This document shows positions 1-5,628 of a stretch of DNA of 5,628 nucleotides, piece by piece. The stretch spans positions 1-5,628 of the forward strand of contig JAFARM010000013.1 in NCBI GenBank assembly GCA_019245455.1, in the 5' to 3' direction. The notes below the pieces were generated by a model, which worked only from the letters and a program-made list of their open reading frames with translations, did no database searches and was not told where the DNA came from. Position 1 is the first letter of the stretch; each line of letters opens with the position of its first letter. The stretch comes from Sphingomonadaceae bacterium. Lineage in GTDB: Bacteria > Pseudomonadota > Alphaproteobacteria > Sphingomonadales > Sphingomonadaceae. Position numbers and translations under genes: made by a program.

Positions 1-48
1 TATGTCGTGCAGGACGGCGACGTGATGAACTTCCGCTTCAACGTGTAG
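1..48 (+). CDS. ychF: YchF ribosome-binding ATPase (OLA1/EngD family), C-terminal end only
   Basis: The first 16 codons of the window are open on the plus strand and end in TAG. They encode YVVQDGDVMNFRFNV, which matches the very conserved C-terminus of YchF, the last strand of its TGS domain (family form roughly Y.VQDGDV..F.FNV). YchF is a cytosolic P-loop ATPase of the Obg-related group that binds ribosomes. The nucleotide-binding domain and the start lie outside the window, so only the terminus can be judged. It is the only plus-strand gene here and converges on the minus-strand genes that fill the rest of the window. The fragment is short, but the match to the family end is distinctive. 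Confidence 0.82.
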   Translation, partial: YVVQDGDVMNFRFNV

Positions 49-70
49 CCGACTCACCGCAGCATTCGGC

Positions 71-165
71 GGGTCATGCTGGCGTAGGGCAGCATCCACG
101 GTCGTGCGGGACGCCACACCCGCCCAGTGCACGACCATCGATGCTGGCCTGCGCCAGCATGACCC
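71..165. repeat. 95-bp imperfect palindrome between convergent genes (REP/BIME-like)
   Basis: The outer arms are a perfect 14-bp inverted repeat: GGGTCATGCTGGCG at 71-84 and its complement at 152-165. Pairing continues inward with few mismatches, including a perfect 8-bp central stem (100-107 with 129-136). The same bases can instead form three separate hairpins: 76-81 with 90-95, the central stem, and 141-148 with 153-160 around a 4-nt loop. The element begins 22 nt after the ychF stop and ends 20 nt before the stop codon of the opposing gene. No T-run follows on either strand, so a classical intrinsic terminator is not shown, although it could still block or end transcription both ways. It looks like a dispersed palindromic element, but copy number cannot be judged from one window. 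Confidence 0.75.
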
Positions 166-185
166 TCCGATTGATTAAGGTCGCC

Positions 186-827
186 CTACGGCTTGGCGAA
201 CCCCGCAGGCCCGGCGGGCGGCGGCGCCGGCGCGGCCGGCGCGCCGATGTCCGCCCCGCGATTGGCGTCGGTCGCCGTCTCCTGGAGGTGGGCGCGCATC
301 TGCCACTGGTACTTGGCGAGGGCGTGGTCGATTTCCTGGAGGAGGTTCGATGTCGTTGGATCGCTGTCGTTGGTCGCCTTGATCCCCTGCTGCGTCACCC
401 GGTCGGCGGTCAGGTAGACGGCACTGAACCACTTGATCACCGCCGCGTCGTCGGTGAACCCGCCCGGATATTCGGGGATCAGCGAGGTGCGGATGATCGT
501 CGTCGCCCGCCCGTCCGACGACGCGCCGATCGCCAGCAGCCGCTCGGCGCACTCGTCGGCATATTTCGACAGCCCCTCGTAATGCTCCTGGAGCAGCAGG
601 TGGAGCGGGTAGAACAGCGTCCCCGACACGTTCCAGTGCGCCTGCTTGGTCTGCAGCTGCAGTTGCTGCAGCTCGGTCAACGTCGACTGCAGCGCGCGGA
701 TGCTCGCCTCGATATTGCCGGTCGGCGACTTCAGCTGGCGCGTGACATCGTTGTGCGGGAAGCGGTCGGCGGGCTGGCCCCCCGCCGGCGCGGCGGCGAC
801 CAGGGCGAGGGCGAGAACAAGGCGCAT
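186..827 (-). CDS. Exported Dps/mini-ferritin-like protein
   Basis: A 213-residue protein of the Dps (ferritin-like) family. Cytosolic Dps proteins form dodecamers that oxidise and store iron and protect DNA. The start is taken at the ATG at 827, preceded by GGAG with a 7-nt gap. An in-frame start at 857 would add ten residues ahead of the signal sequence and is less likely. Residues 1-17 are a typical Sec signal peptide (MR followed by Leu/Val/Ala) with no lipobox Cys, so the mature protein is probably periplasmic. The dinuclear iron motif is present: H64 in AHWN, H76, D91 and E95, with the same spacing as H51, H63, D78 and E82 of E. coli Dps. The position equivalent to D67 is Q80. A late helix holds the familiar WQMRAHL, and the last 20 or so residues are an Ala/Pro-rich tail. 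The gene lies 50 bp downstream of apt on the same strand. The family is clear, but the iron-storage or DNA-binding role is not established for an exported form. Confidence 0.85.
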   Translation of the reverse strand: MRLVLALALVAAAPAGGQPADRFPHNDVTRQLKSPTGNIEASIRALQSTLTELQQLQLQTKQAHWNVSGTLFYPLHLLLQEHYEGLSKYADECAERLLAIGASSDGRATTIIRTSLIPEYPGGFTDDAAVIKWFSAVYLTADRVTQQGIKATNDSDPTTSNLLQEIDHALAKYQWQMRAHLQETATDANRGADIGAPAAPAPPPAGPAGFAKP

Positions 828-828
828 C

Positions 829-855
829 GGCAGCACTCCGCAACGATGCGCTGCC
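829..855 (-). promoter_or_regulatory. Possible hairpin over the ribosome-binding site of the Dps-like gene
   Basis: On the minus strand the bases just before the ATG at 827 form an 8-bp inverted repeat (GGCAGCGC at 848-855, GTGCTGCC at 829-836, one G-U pair) with an 11-nt loop. The GGAG Shine-Dalgarno sequence (836-839) lies in the loop and at the stem edge. Such a hairpin could modulate translation start. The stem is short and the region GC-rich, so chance is a real alternative. Confidence 0.25.
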
Positions 856-877
856 AACGCCGCGAGCGACCGCAGGT

Positions 878-1405
878 TCAGTCGCCGGCGAAGGAAACCA
901 ATGTCGCAACCTCGACGCCGGCCGCGCGCAGCCGGTCGGCCCCGCCAAGGTCGGGCAGGTCGACGACAAAGGCCGCCTGGGCGACCTCGGCACGCGCGGT
1001 GCGGAGCAGCTGCACCGCCGCCAGCGCCGTACCGCCGGTGGCGATCAGGTCGTCGACCACGAGCACGCGCGCGCCGGGCGGGACCGCGTCAGCGTGGATC
1101 TCGACGCGGTCCTCGCCGTATTCGAGCGCATAGTTGACGCCGATCACCGCTCCGGGAAGCTTGTTCTTCTTGCGGACGAGGACGAGCCCTTTGGTCAGCC
1201 GGGCGGCGAGCGCGGCGGCGAAGACGAAGCCGCGCGCCTCGATCCCGGCGATCAGGTCGACCTCGCCCGCCGCCGCCGCTAGCCGGTCGATCGTCGTGGC
1301 GAAGCCCGGTCCGTCGAGGAGCAATGTGGTGACGTCGCGAAACTGGATGCCCGGCAGCGGATAGTCGGGGATGGTGCGGATGAGGGTGGAGAGATCGCGC
1401 GTCAT
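878..1405 (-). CDS. apt: Adenine phosphoribosyltransferase
   Basis: Type I phosphoribosyltransferase of purine salvage: adenine + PRPP gives AMP + diphosphate, in the cytosol. With the ATG at 1405 it has 175 residues, the usual length. Family landmarks are in order: an N-terminal IPDYPLPGIQFRD segment (12-24), EARGF (56-60), the RKKNKLPG segment (78-85) that is RK.GKLPG in relatives, LEYG (94-97), and the PRPP-binding loop VLVVDDLIATGGT (114-126). The C-terminus VATLVSFAGD also matches the family. A TTG three codons upstream (1414) is in frame, but the ATG is preferred. The Shine-Dalgarno signal is weak (GGA about 4 nt before the ATG). Only 103 bp separate it from petC, and most of that is a palindromic element, so it may be expressed partly from pet operon readthrough or from a promoter inside the end of petC. 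Confidence 0.95.
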   Translation of the reverse strand: MTRDLSTLIRTIPDYPLPGIQFRDVTTLLLDGPGFATTIDRLAAAAGEVDLIAGIEARGFVFAAALAARLTKGLVLVRKKNKLPGAVIGVNYALEYGEDRVEIHADAVPPGARVLVVDDLIATGGTALAAVQLLRTARAEVAQAAFVVDLPDLGGADRLRAAGVEVATLVSFAGD

Positions 1406-1423
1406 GCCGTCCAAATGCGTGCT

Positions 1424-1499
1424 TGTCGTCCCCGCGAAAGCAGGGACTCATCTCCCGAAAGTCGGTAGGAGATGGCTCTCCGCTTGCGCGGGGATGACA
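1424..1499. repeat. 76-bp REP-like palindromic element between petC and apt
   Basis: The outer arms TGTCGTCCCCGCG (1424-1436) and CGCGGGGATGACA (1487-1499) pair across 13 positions with one G-T pair, and pairing continues inward to about 1455/1468 with three mismatches. It can also fold as three hairpins: 1428-1435 with 1440-1447 around a GAAA loop (one C-A mismatch), a central 7-bp stem (1449-1455 with 1468-1474), and 1477-1483 with 1488-1494 around a 4-nt loop. Sequences of the form GTCRTCCCCGCGAAAGC are, from memory, common dispersed repeats in alphaproteobacterial genomes. It begins 9 nt after the petC stop in the direction of transcription and ends 18 nt before the apt ATG, so it may stabilise or partly terminate the petABC mRNA. 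No T-run follows it. Confidence 0.8.
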
Positions 1500-1508
1500 G
1501 GGTGGGGC

Positions 1509-2351
1509 TCACTCCGCCGGCACGGCCCCCGCCTTGGGGTGCTTGATGTCGGCCCAGACGCGGACGTAACTTAGATAGGCGAGCACCGACAGCGCGGCGA
1601 GGAACAGCACGGCGGCGACCCCCGTCGAGCGGCGCGCCTCGAGCTTGGGTTCGGCGGTCCACGTCAGGAAGGTCGCGACGTCGCGCGCCATCTGGTCCTT
1701 GGTCGCCTTGGTGCCGTCGGCATACTCGATCTGCCCATCGCCCGACAGCGGCGGCGGCATGGCGACGTTCAACGAGCGGAAATAGGGGTTGTAGTAAAGC
1801 CCGTCGGGCACCTGCCAGTCCTTGGGCGCATCACGGTAACCGGTGATCAGCGAGTGGACGTAGTTCGCCCCGCCCTCGCGCGCCTTGGTGATCAGCGACA
1901 GGTCGGGCGGCAGCGCGCCGTTCTGCGCCGCGCGGGCGGCGATCTCGTTCGGGTAGATCAGCGGGAACTTGTCCGACGGCAGGCCCTTGCGCGTCGACGG
2001 CTCGCCGGTCTTGTCGTCGATCGACGGGATGTCATACTCCTTCGCCAGCGCCTTGATCTGCGGCGCGGTGAAGCCGATGTCGGCGAGATCGCGGAAGGCG
2101 ACGCGGTGAATCGCGTGGCAGGCCGAGCAGATGCCCTTGTACACCGCGAAGCCGCGCTGCAGCTGGGCCCGGTCGAAGGTGCCGAAGATGCCGGCGTTGC
2201 CCGGCCCGCGCCACGACCAGTCGATCGCGACGGGGGCGAGGTGGTATTTCTCGACCGGGTCGGGCTGGACCGGATCGCGCGGCTGCACCGCCGCCCATAG
2301 CAGGGTGACGACGAACAGCAGGCCGACGCCGAAGGCTCCAAGACGCACCAT
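1509..2351 (-). CDS. petC: Cytochrome c1 of the ubiquinol-cytochrome c reductase (bc1) complex
   Basis: A 280-residue cytochrome c1, the subunit that takes electrons from the Rieske cluster and passes them to soluble or membrane cytochrome c. A hydrophobic N-terminal signal (about 5-22) directs export so that heme is attached on the periplasmic side. The heme c site is CSACH (75-79), with H79 as proximal ligand. M198 in NVAMPPPL is the expected distal axial ligand, followed by the usual LSGDGQIEYADGT and VATFLTW segments. A single C-terminal membrane anchor spans about 244-262, followed by a short Lys/Arg-containing cytoplasmic tail. The ATG at 2351 lies 12 bp after the petB stop, and an AAGGGG Shine-Dalgarno sequence (2360-2365) overlaps that stop codon. 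It is the last gene of petABC. No residue expected for function is missing. Confidence 0.97.
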   Translation of the reverse strand: MVRLGAFGVGLLFVVTLLWAAVQPRDPVQPDPVEKYHLAPVAIDWSWRGPGNAGIFGTFDRAQLQRGFAVYKGICSACHAIHRVAFRDLADIGFTAPQIKALAKEYDIPSIDDKTGEPSTRKGLPSDKFPLIYPNEIAARAAQNGALPPDLSLITKAREGGANYVHSLITGYRDAPKDWQVPDGLYYNPYFRSLNVAMPPPLSGDGQIEYADGTKATKDQMARDVATFLTWTAEPKLEARRSTGVAAVLFLAALSVLAYLSYVRVWADIKHPKAGAVPAE

Positions 2352-2363
2352 CGATCCCGCCCC

Positions 2364-3716
2364 TTATTCCGCCGGCTGCGGCGTGGCGCCGCCGCTGCCC
2401 AGTGTGCCGGCCGGCGTTTCGTTGTAGCCCGGCGGCTGCAGCCCGATCGGCGCGCCGGTCTTCGATTCCTTGCCGAGCACTGCCTCGTTGATCGAATGCG
2501 GCAGCGGCAGCGGCTTCTCGATCCGCGCGACGAAGGGCACGATCAGCAGGAAGTGGGCGAAGTAATAGGCCGCGGCGAGCTGACCGATGCGGACCAGCGG
2601 TTCGACCGGCGGATGGCCGCCGCAATAGCCGAGCACCAGGCAATCGGCGACCAGGACCCAGAAGAAGATGCGGTTGAGCGGCCGGTAGGTATTCGACCGC
2701 ACCGGCGAGGTGTCGAGCCACGGCAGGAAGAACAGCAGCGCGATCGCCGAGACCATCGCCAGCACGCCCCACAGCTTGGCGGGGATGAACAGGAAATCGA
2801 CGGTGAACGACTTTAGGATGGCGTAGAAGGGCAGCAGATACCATTCGGGCACGATCTCCGCCGGCGTCGCCAGCGGGTTGGCCGGGATGTAATTGTCCGG
2901 CTCGCCGAGCGCGTTGGGCAGGAAGCAGACCACGCCCGCGAACAGCATCAGATAGACCGACAGGCCAAAGAAGTCCTTGGCGGTATAGTATGGGTGGAAC
3001 GGCACCGTATCCTGCGGCCCCTTGACGTCGACGCCGGTCGGATTGTTCGAGCCCGGGATGTGCAGCGCCCAGACGTGCAGGATGATCACGCCGAGAATGA
3101 CGAACGGCAACAGATAGTGCAGCGAGAAGAAGCGGTTGAGCGTCGCATTGTCGGCCGCGAAGCCGCCGAGCAGCCAGGTGTGCAGCGTCTCGCCGACATA
3201 CGGCACGGCCGAGAACAGGTTGGTGATGACCGTCGCCCCCCAGAAGCTCATCTGCCCCCAGACGAGGACATAGCCCATGAAGGCCGCCGCCATCATCAGC
3301 AGCAGGATGACGACACCGAGCATCCACAGCACTTCGCGCGGGGCCTTGTACGAGCCGTAATAGAGGCCGCGGAAGATGTGGATGTAGACGACGGCGAAGA
3401 AGAAGCTGGCCCCGACCGCGTGCATATAGCGGATCAGCCAGCCGGAATTGACGTCGCGCATGATGTGCTCGACGCTGTCGAAGGCGAGGCTGGTGTCGGC
3501 GCGGTAGTGCATGGCAAGGACGATGCCGGTGATGATCTGGATCATCAGCGCAGCCCCGGCGAGGAAGCCGAAGTTATAGAAGTAGTTGAGGTTCTTCGGT
3601 GCCGGATACCCTGCCCCGACGCTGTCGTAGATGAACCGCGGCAGCGGCAGCTTGGCGTCGAGATAGCGTCCGAACGTCGTCGTCGGCTGATAATGCTTGG
3701 CCCAGGGGAAACTCAT
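2364..3716 (-). CDS. petB: Cytochrome b of the bc1 complex
   Basis: A 450-residue polytopic inner-membrane protein carrying hemes bL and bH and the Qo and Qi quinone sites. The four heme-ligand histidines are present at H99, H113, H200 and H214; each pair is spaced 14 apart, as in bc1-type cytochrome b. The Qo-site PEWY motif is at 290-293. Both the N-terminal four-helix heme-binding half and the C-terminal half with the later helices are in one chain, as in bc1 complexes and unlike the split b6/subunit IV of b6f. A hydrophilic tail from about 401, rich in Pro and Gly, closes the protein. The ATG at 3716 is preceded by AGGAG about 9 nt upstream and follows the petA stop by 12 bp. Translation is intact throughout. 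Confidence 0.97.
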   Translation of the reverse strand: MSFPWAKHYQPTTTFGRYLDAKLPLPRFIYDSVGAGYPAPKNLNYFYNFGFLAGAALMIQIITGIVLAMHYRADTSLAFDSVEHIMRDVNSGWLIRYMHAVGASFFFAVVYIHIFRGLYYGSYKAPREVLWMLGVVILLLMMAAAFMGYVLVWGQMSFWGATVITNLFSAVPYVGETLHTWLLGGFAADNATLNRFFSLHYLLPFVILGVIILHVWALHIPGSNNPTGVDVKGPQDTVPFHPYYTAKDFFGLSVYLMLFAGVVCFLPNALGEPDNYIPANPLATPAEIVPEWYLLPFYAILKSFTVDFLFIPAKLWGVLAMVSAIALLFFLPWLDTSPVRSNTYRPLNRIFFWVLVADCLVLGYCGGHPPVEPLVRIGQLAAAYYFAHFLLIVPFVARIEKPLPLPHSINEAVLGKESKTGAPIGLQPPGYNETPAGTLGSGGATPQPAE

Positions 3717-3728
3717 GGCTCGCGCTCC

Positions 3729-4283
3729 TCAGCCGATCGTGACCGATGTCGGCGACTTGAAGGAATACACCGGGACTTCGAGGTTCCGGGGTGCGGGACC
3801 TTTGCGGATGCGCGCGGCGGTGTCGTACTGCGAGCCGTGGCACGGGCAGAAATAGCCGCCGAACTCGCCCTTGTTCTCGCCCTCGCGCGCGCCCAGCGGC
3901 ACGCAGCCGAGGTGCGTGCAGACGCCGAGCGTGATCAGCCACTGCGTCTGCCCCGGCTTGGTCCGCTGCGCCAGCGTCTGCGGATCGCGCAAGGACGCGA
4001 CGTCGACCTTGTTCGCGGCGGCAATCTCGGCCGGCGTCAGGTGGCGGGCGAACACCGGCTTGCCGCGCCACGACACGACGATCGCCTGTCCCGGCTGGAT
4101 CGCGGCGAGATCGACATCGATCGACGCCAGCGCCAGCACGTCGGCCGACGGGTTCATTTGGTTGATCAGCGGCCACAGCACGGTCGCGGCACCCGCCGCG
4201 GCGAAAGCACCGGTGGCGATGTAGATGAAGTCGCGGCGACGCTCGCCGCTTTCGGTCAGGTCGTCGCTGTGCTGCGTCGCCAT
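3729..4283 (-). CDS. petA: Rieske iron-sulfur subunit of the bc1 complex
   Basis: A 184-residue Rieske protein that takes the first electron from ubiquinol at the Qo site and moves it to cytochrome c1. The [2Fe-2S] boxes are CTHLGC (122-127) and CPCHGS (146-151). C122, H124, C146 and H149 are the cluster ligands, and C127 and C148 are the expected stabilising disulfide. S151 and Y153, which tune the cluster to high potential in the family, are also present. The N-terminus has an RRRDFIYIA segment (15-23) followed by a hydrophobic helix to about 40, the uncleaved twin-arginine (Tat) type anchor typical of proteobacterial Rieske proteins. The ATG at 4283 has AAGGA at 4289-4293 with a 5-nt gap. 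It is the first gene of petABC, with a 130-bp upstream gap that can hold the operon promoter. Confidence 0.97.
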   Translation of the reverse strand: MATQHSDDLTESGERRRDFIYIATGAFAAAGAATVLWPLINQMNPSADVLALASIDVDLAAIQPGQAIVVSWRGKPVFARHLTPAEIAAANKVDVASLRDPQTLAQRTKPGQTQWLITLGVCTHLGCVPLGAREGENKGEFGGYFCPCHGSQYDTAARIRKGPAPRNLEVPVYSFKSPTSVTIG

Positions 4284-4344
4284 TCTGATCCTTGCCTCAA
4301 CACGAACGGGCGCTGGGACGAGGCCCCGCGCCGAGTGTCTGCGT

Positions 4345-4373
4345 CTCTAGCGCCCAGCTTTACGCCAGCGCAA
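4345..4373 (-). promoter_or_regulatory. Candidate sigma70-type promoter of petABC
   Basis: Read on the minus strand, TTGCGC (4368-4373) is followed after exactly 17 nt by CTAGAG (4345-4350). These resemble -35 and -10 boxes with an ideal spacer. Initiation would fall near 4338, giving a leader of about 55 nt before the petA ATG, which has a good Shine-Dalgarno sequence. The 130-bp gap upstream of petA is the only sizeable one available to the operon. The -10 match is weak, so this rests on position and spacing as much as on sequence. Confidence 0.35.
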
Positions 4374-4413
4374 CGGGCATTTTGGCGCGGGTGCGACCGC
4401 GGTGCCGCAGGCG

Positions 4414-5205
4414 TCAACCCGCGAGCGCCGCGAGCGCCGCCGGCAGCAGCGCCGGATCGCCAACTGCCACGACGCCGCCATCGCTGCCGCGCGACAGGGG
4501 CCGGCCCTGCCAATCCGCGATCGCTCCGCCGGCGCCGGCGACGATCGGAACCAGCGCCGCCCAGTCGTAGAGCTTCAGCCCGGCCTCGATGACGACGTCG
4601 AGGTGGCCGCTCGCGAGCAGGCCGTAGTTGTAGCAGTCGCCGCCGTAGATCGCCTCGCCGGCGGACGACGTCCGCTCCCCCGCTGTGCCGCGCGCGCGCT
4701 CGAAGGCGGCGAAATCAGCGGCGCTGAAATAGTGCGGCGACGAGGTGGCGAAATGGGCGTGAGCGAGGCCGGAACAGCGCCGCGTCGAGACGGTGCACCC
4801 GTCGAGCGTCGTCGGACGACCCTCCGCGCCCACCCAGCGGTCGCCGGTGATGCACTGGTCGATGACGCCGACGACCGGGACGCCCGCCTCGACCAGCGCG
4901 ATCAAGGTGCCGAAGATCGGCCGCCCGGCGACGAAGCTGCGCGTGCCGTCGATCGGGTCGAGCACCCAGACGCGGGACGCATCGGGCCGGTCCTCGCCAT
5001 ATTCCTCGCCGATGACGCCGTCCGCCGGCGCGTGCTCGGCGAGGAGCGCGCGCATCGCCGCCTCGGCCGCGCGGTCGGCGACGGTGACGGGCGAGGCGTC
5101 GGCTTTGGCCTCGACCCCTGCAAGCGCACGGTAGTGCGGGCGGATCGCCGCGCCGGCGGCATCGGCGAGCGCGGCGGCGAGCGCGAGGTCGGCGTCGCGG
5201 ATCAC
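4414..5205 (-). CDS. hisN: Inositol-monophosphatase-family phosphatase, HisN-type histidinol-phosphatase
   Basis: A 263-residue Mg2+-dependent phosphatase of the inositol monophosphatase superfamily. Metal-site motifs are complete: D44 and E48 in VADRAAE, E67-E68 in GEEYG, DPIDGT (83-88), and D214 in YDWAALVPIV. The stretch GRPIFGTLIAL (94-104), followed by VIDQ and RWVG, is the form seen in the HisN branch, which removes phosphate from L-histidinol phosphate in histidine synthesis. A general inositol or other sugar-phosphate phosphatase is the main alternative, because no his genes are visible nearby. The start is a GTG at 5205 that overlaps the stop of the upstream CoA-transferase gene as GTGA. 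There is no strong Shine-Dalgarno sequence, which fits translational coupling. petA begins 130 bp downstream. Confidence 0.85.
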   Translation of the reverse strand: MIRDADLALAAALADAAGAAIRPHYRALAGVEAKADASPVTVADRAAEAAMRALLAEHAPADGVIGEEYGEDRPDASRVWVLDPIDGTRSFVAGRPIFGTLIALVEAGVPVVGVIDQCITGDRWVGAEGRPTTLDGCTVSTRRCSGLAHAHFATSSPHYFSAADFAAFERARGTAGERTSSAGEAIYGGDCYNYGLLASGHLDVVIEAGLKLYDWAALVPIVAGAGGAIADWQGRPLSRGSDGGVVAVGDPALLPAALAALAG

Positions 5206-5628
5206 AGGCCGAGGTCCGCGAGGATCATCGCCCGGTGCTCGTCAAGCGCGGGGGCCTTGGCCCGCACCGCGGGATCGGGGAAGCCGCTGACCTTCACCGG
5301 GTTGCCGGCGGCGAGCAGGGGCGAGCCGTCGGGGAAGGCCGTCGTGATCGCCATGGTGCGCGCCTGGACCTGACGGTGGCTGAGCGCCTGCGCCACATCC
5401 TGCACCGGGCCGCACGGCACGCCGGCAGCTTCAAGGAGCGCCAGCCAATGCACCGCCCCCGCGCTCGCCAGCCGCGCCTCGATCAGCGCCGCGAGCGCCT
5501 CCGCGTGCTCCGTCCGCGCGGCGTTGCTGGTGAAGCGCGCGTCACCGGCGAGGTCGAGCTGAAGCGCCTTGCACAGCAGCTTGAACAGCGGGTCATTGCC
5601 TGCGGCGATGACGATCTGTCCGTCGCCG
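5202..5628 (-). CDS. CaiB/BaiF (class III) CoA-transferase, C-terminal part
   Basis: An open frame runs in from the right edge and stops at TGA (5202-5204), giving 141 complete codons. It begins GDGQIVIAAGNDPLFKLLCKAL and continues with ARFTSNAARTEH, WLALLEAAGVPCGPVQDVAQAL, QVQARTMA, GNPVKVSG and a final APALDEH. This is the typical C-terminal third of family III CoA-transferases (formyl-CoA, carnitine and related acyl-CoA transferases), which are usually about 400 residues. The N-terminal part with the catalytic Asp is outside the window, so the acyl substrate cannot be named. An in-frame GTG at 5453 is not the true start, because family sequence continues upstream of it without a stop. The gene overlaps the phosphatase by four bases. 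Confidence 0.92.
   Translation of the reverse strand, partial: GDGQIVIAAGNDPLFKLLCKALQLDLAGDARFTSNAARTEHAEALAALIEARLASAGAVHWLALLEAAGVPCGPVQDVAQALSHRQVQARTMAITTAFPDGSPLLAAGNPVKVSGFPDPAVRAKAPALDEHRAMILADLGL

Noticed and set aside
71..165. The palindrome as a tRNA or CRISPR unit because of its three-hairpin shape
   Set aside because: There is no tRNA consensus (no T-loop GTTC box or anticodon arm geometry) and no repeated unit with spacers; perfect symmetric arms fit a palindromic element instead.
141..1133. A 330-codon plus-strand open frame opposite the Dps-like gene and apt
   Set aside because: It begins inside the palindrome, has an Arg-rich shadow composition, and overlaps two minus-strand genes with clear family motifs.
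2032..3327. A 431-codon minus-strand frame overlapping petB and petC in another frame
   Set aside because: It is a frame-shifted reading of petB running into petC. The intact cytochrome b and c1 frames explain the DNA fully, so there is no frameshift or fusion.
4308..4355. Inverted repeat GGGCGCT / AGCGCCC upstream of petA
   Set aside because: It has only 7 bp with a 34-nt loop in a GC-rich stretch and straddles the candidate transcription start, so chance is the simplest explanation.
4395..4413. Possible terminator after the HisN-type phosphatase gene (CCGCGG/GCGG-TG-CCGC)
   Set aside because: The stems are only 4-6 bp, and no T-run follows on the minus strand.
2994..4592. A 532-codon plus-strand open frame antisense to petA and part of petB
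   Set aside because: It is rich in Arg, Asp, Gln and His, as expected for the complement of a GC-rich coding frame. It has no recognisable domain, and the opposite strand encodes two unmistakable bc1 subunits.
4402..5373. A 323-codon plus-strand open frame opposite the phosphatase and CoA-transferase genes
   Set aside because: It has shadow-type composition, crosses the junction of two well-recognised minus-strand genes, and shows no family motif.

Overview
This is a GC-rich window from an alphaproteobacterium, most likely a sphingomonad. The evidence is the protein sequences (cytochrome b, cytochrome c1 and the exported Dps-like protein), the petA-petB-petC-then-apt order, and two short palindromic intergenic elements. 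The genus assignment is inference from recollection, not from a search. Apart from the last 16 codons of a ychF gene at the left edge, every gene is on the minus strand.

Layout by region: 1-48 is the 3' end of ychF (+). Positions 49-185 are a short convergent intergenic region holding a 95-bp palindrome. 186-827 (-) encodes an exported Dps/mini-ferritin-like protein with one altered ferroxidase ligand. 878-1405 (-) is apt, adenine phosphoribosyltransferase. 1406-1508 is intergenic and holds a second, 76-bp palindromic element. 1509-4283 (-) is the petABC operon for the three catalytic subunits of the cytochrome bc1 complex. 4284-4413 is the probable petABC promoter and leader. 4414-5205 (-) is an inositol-monophosphatase-fold phosphatase of the HisN (histidinol-phosphatase) type. 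5202-5628 (-) is the 3' part of a class III (CaiB/BaiF) CoA-transferase gene cut by the window edge. No stretch longer than 300 bases lacks a gene.

How the genes work together: petA, petB and petC are separated by exactly 12 bp each and make the Rieske protein, cytochrome b and cytochrome c1, which oxidise ubiquinol and reduce cytochrome c at the inner membrane. The CoA-transferase and phosphatase genes overlap by four bases (GTGA), so they are probably translationally coupled, although no shared pathway is obvious. apt (purine salvage) and the Dps-like gene follow the pet operon in the same direction and may receive readthrough.

I see no previously undescribed multi-gene system here. The most interesting observations are the two palindromes, which have different sequences but the same three-hairpin design, and the exported Dps-like protein with Gln at a position where Dps proteins usually carry an iron-binding Asp.
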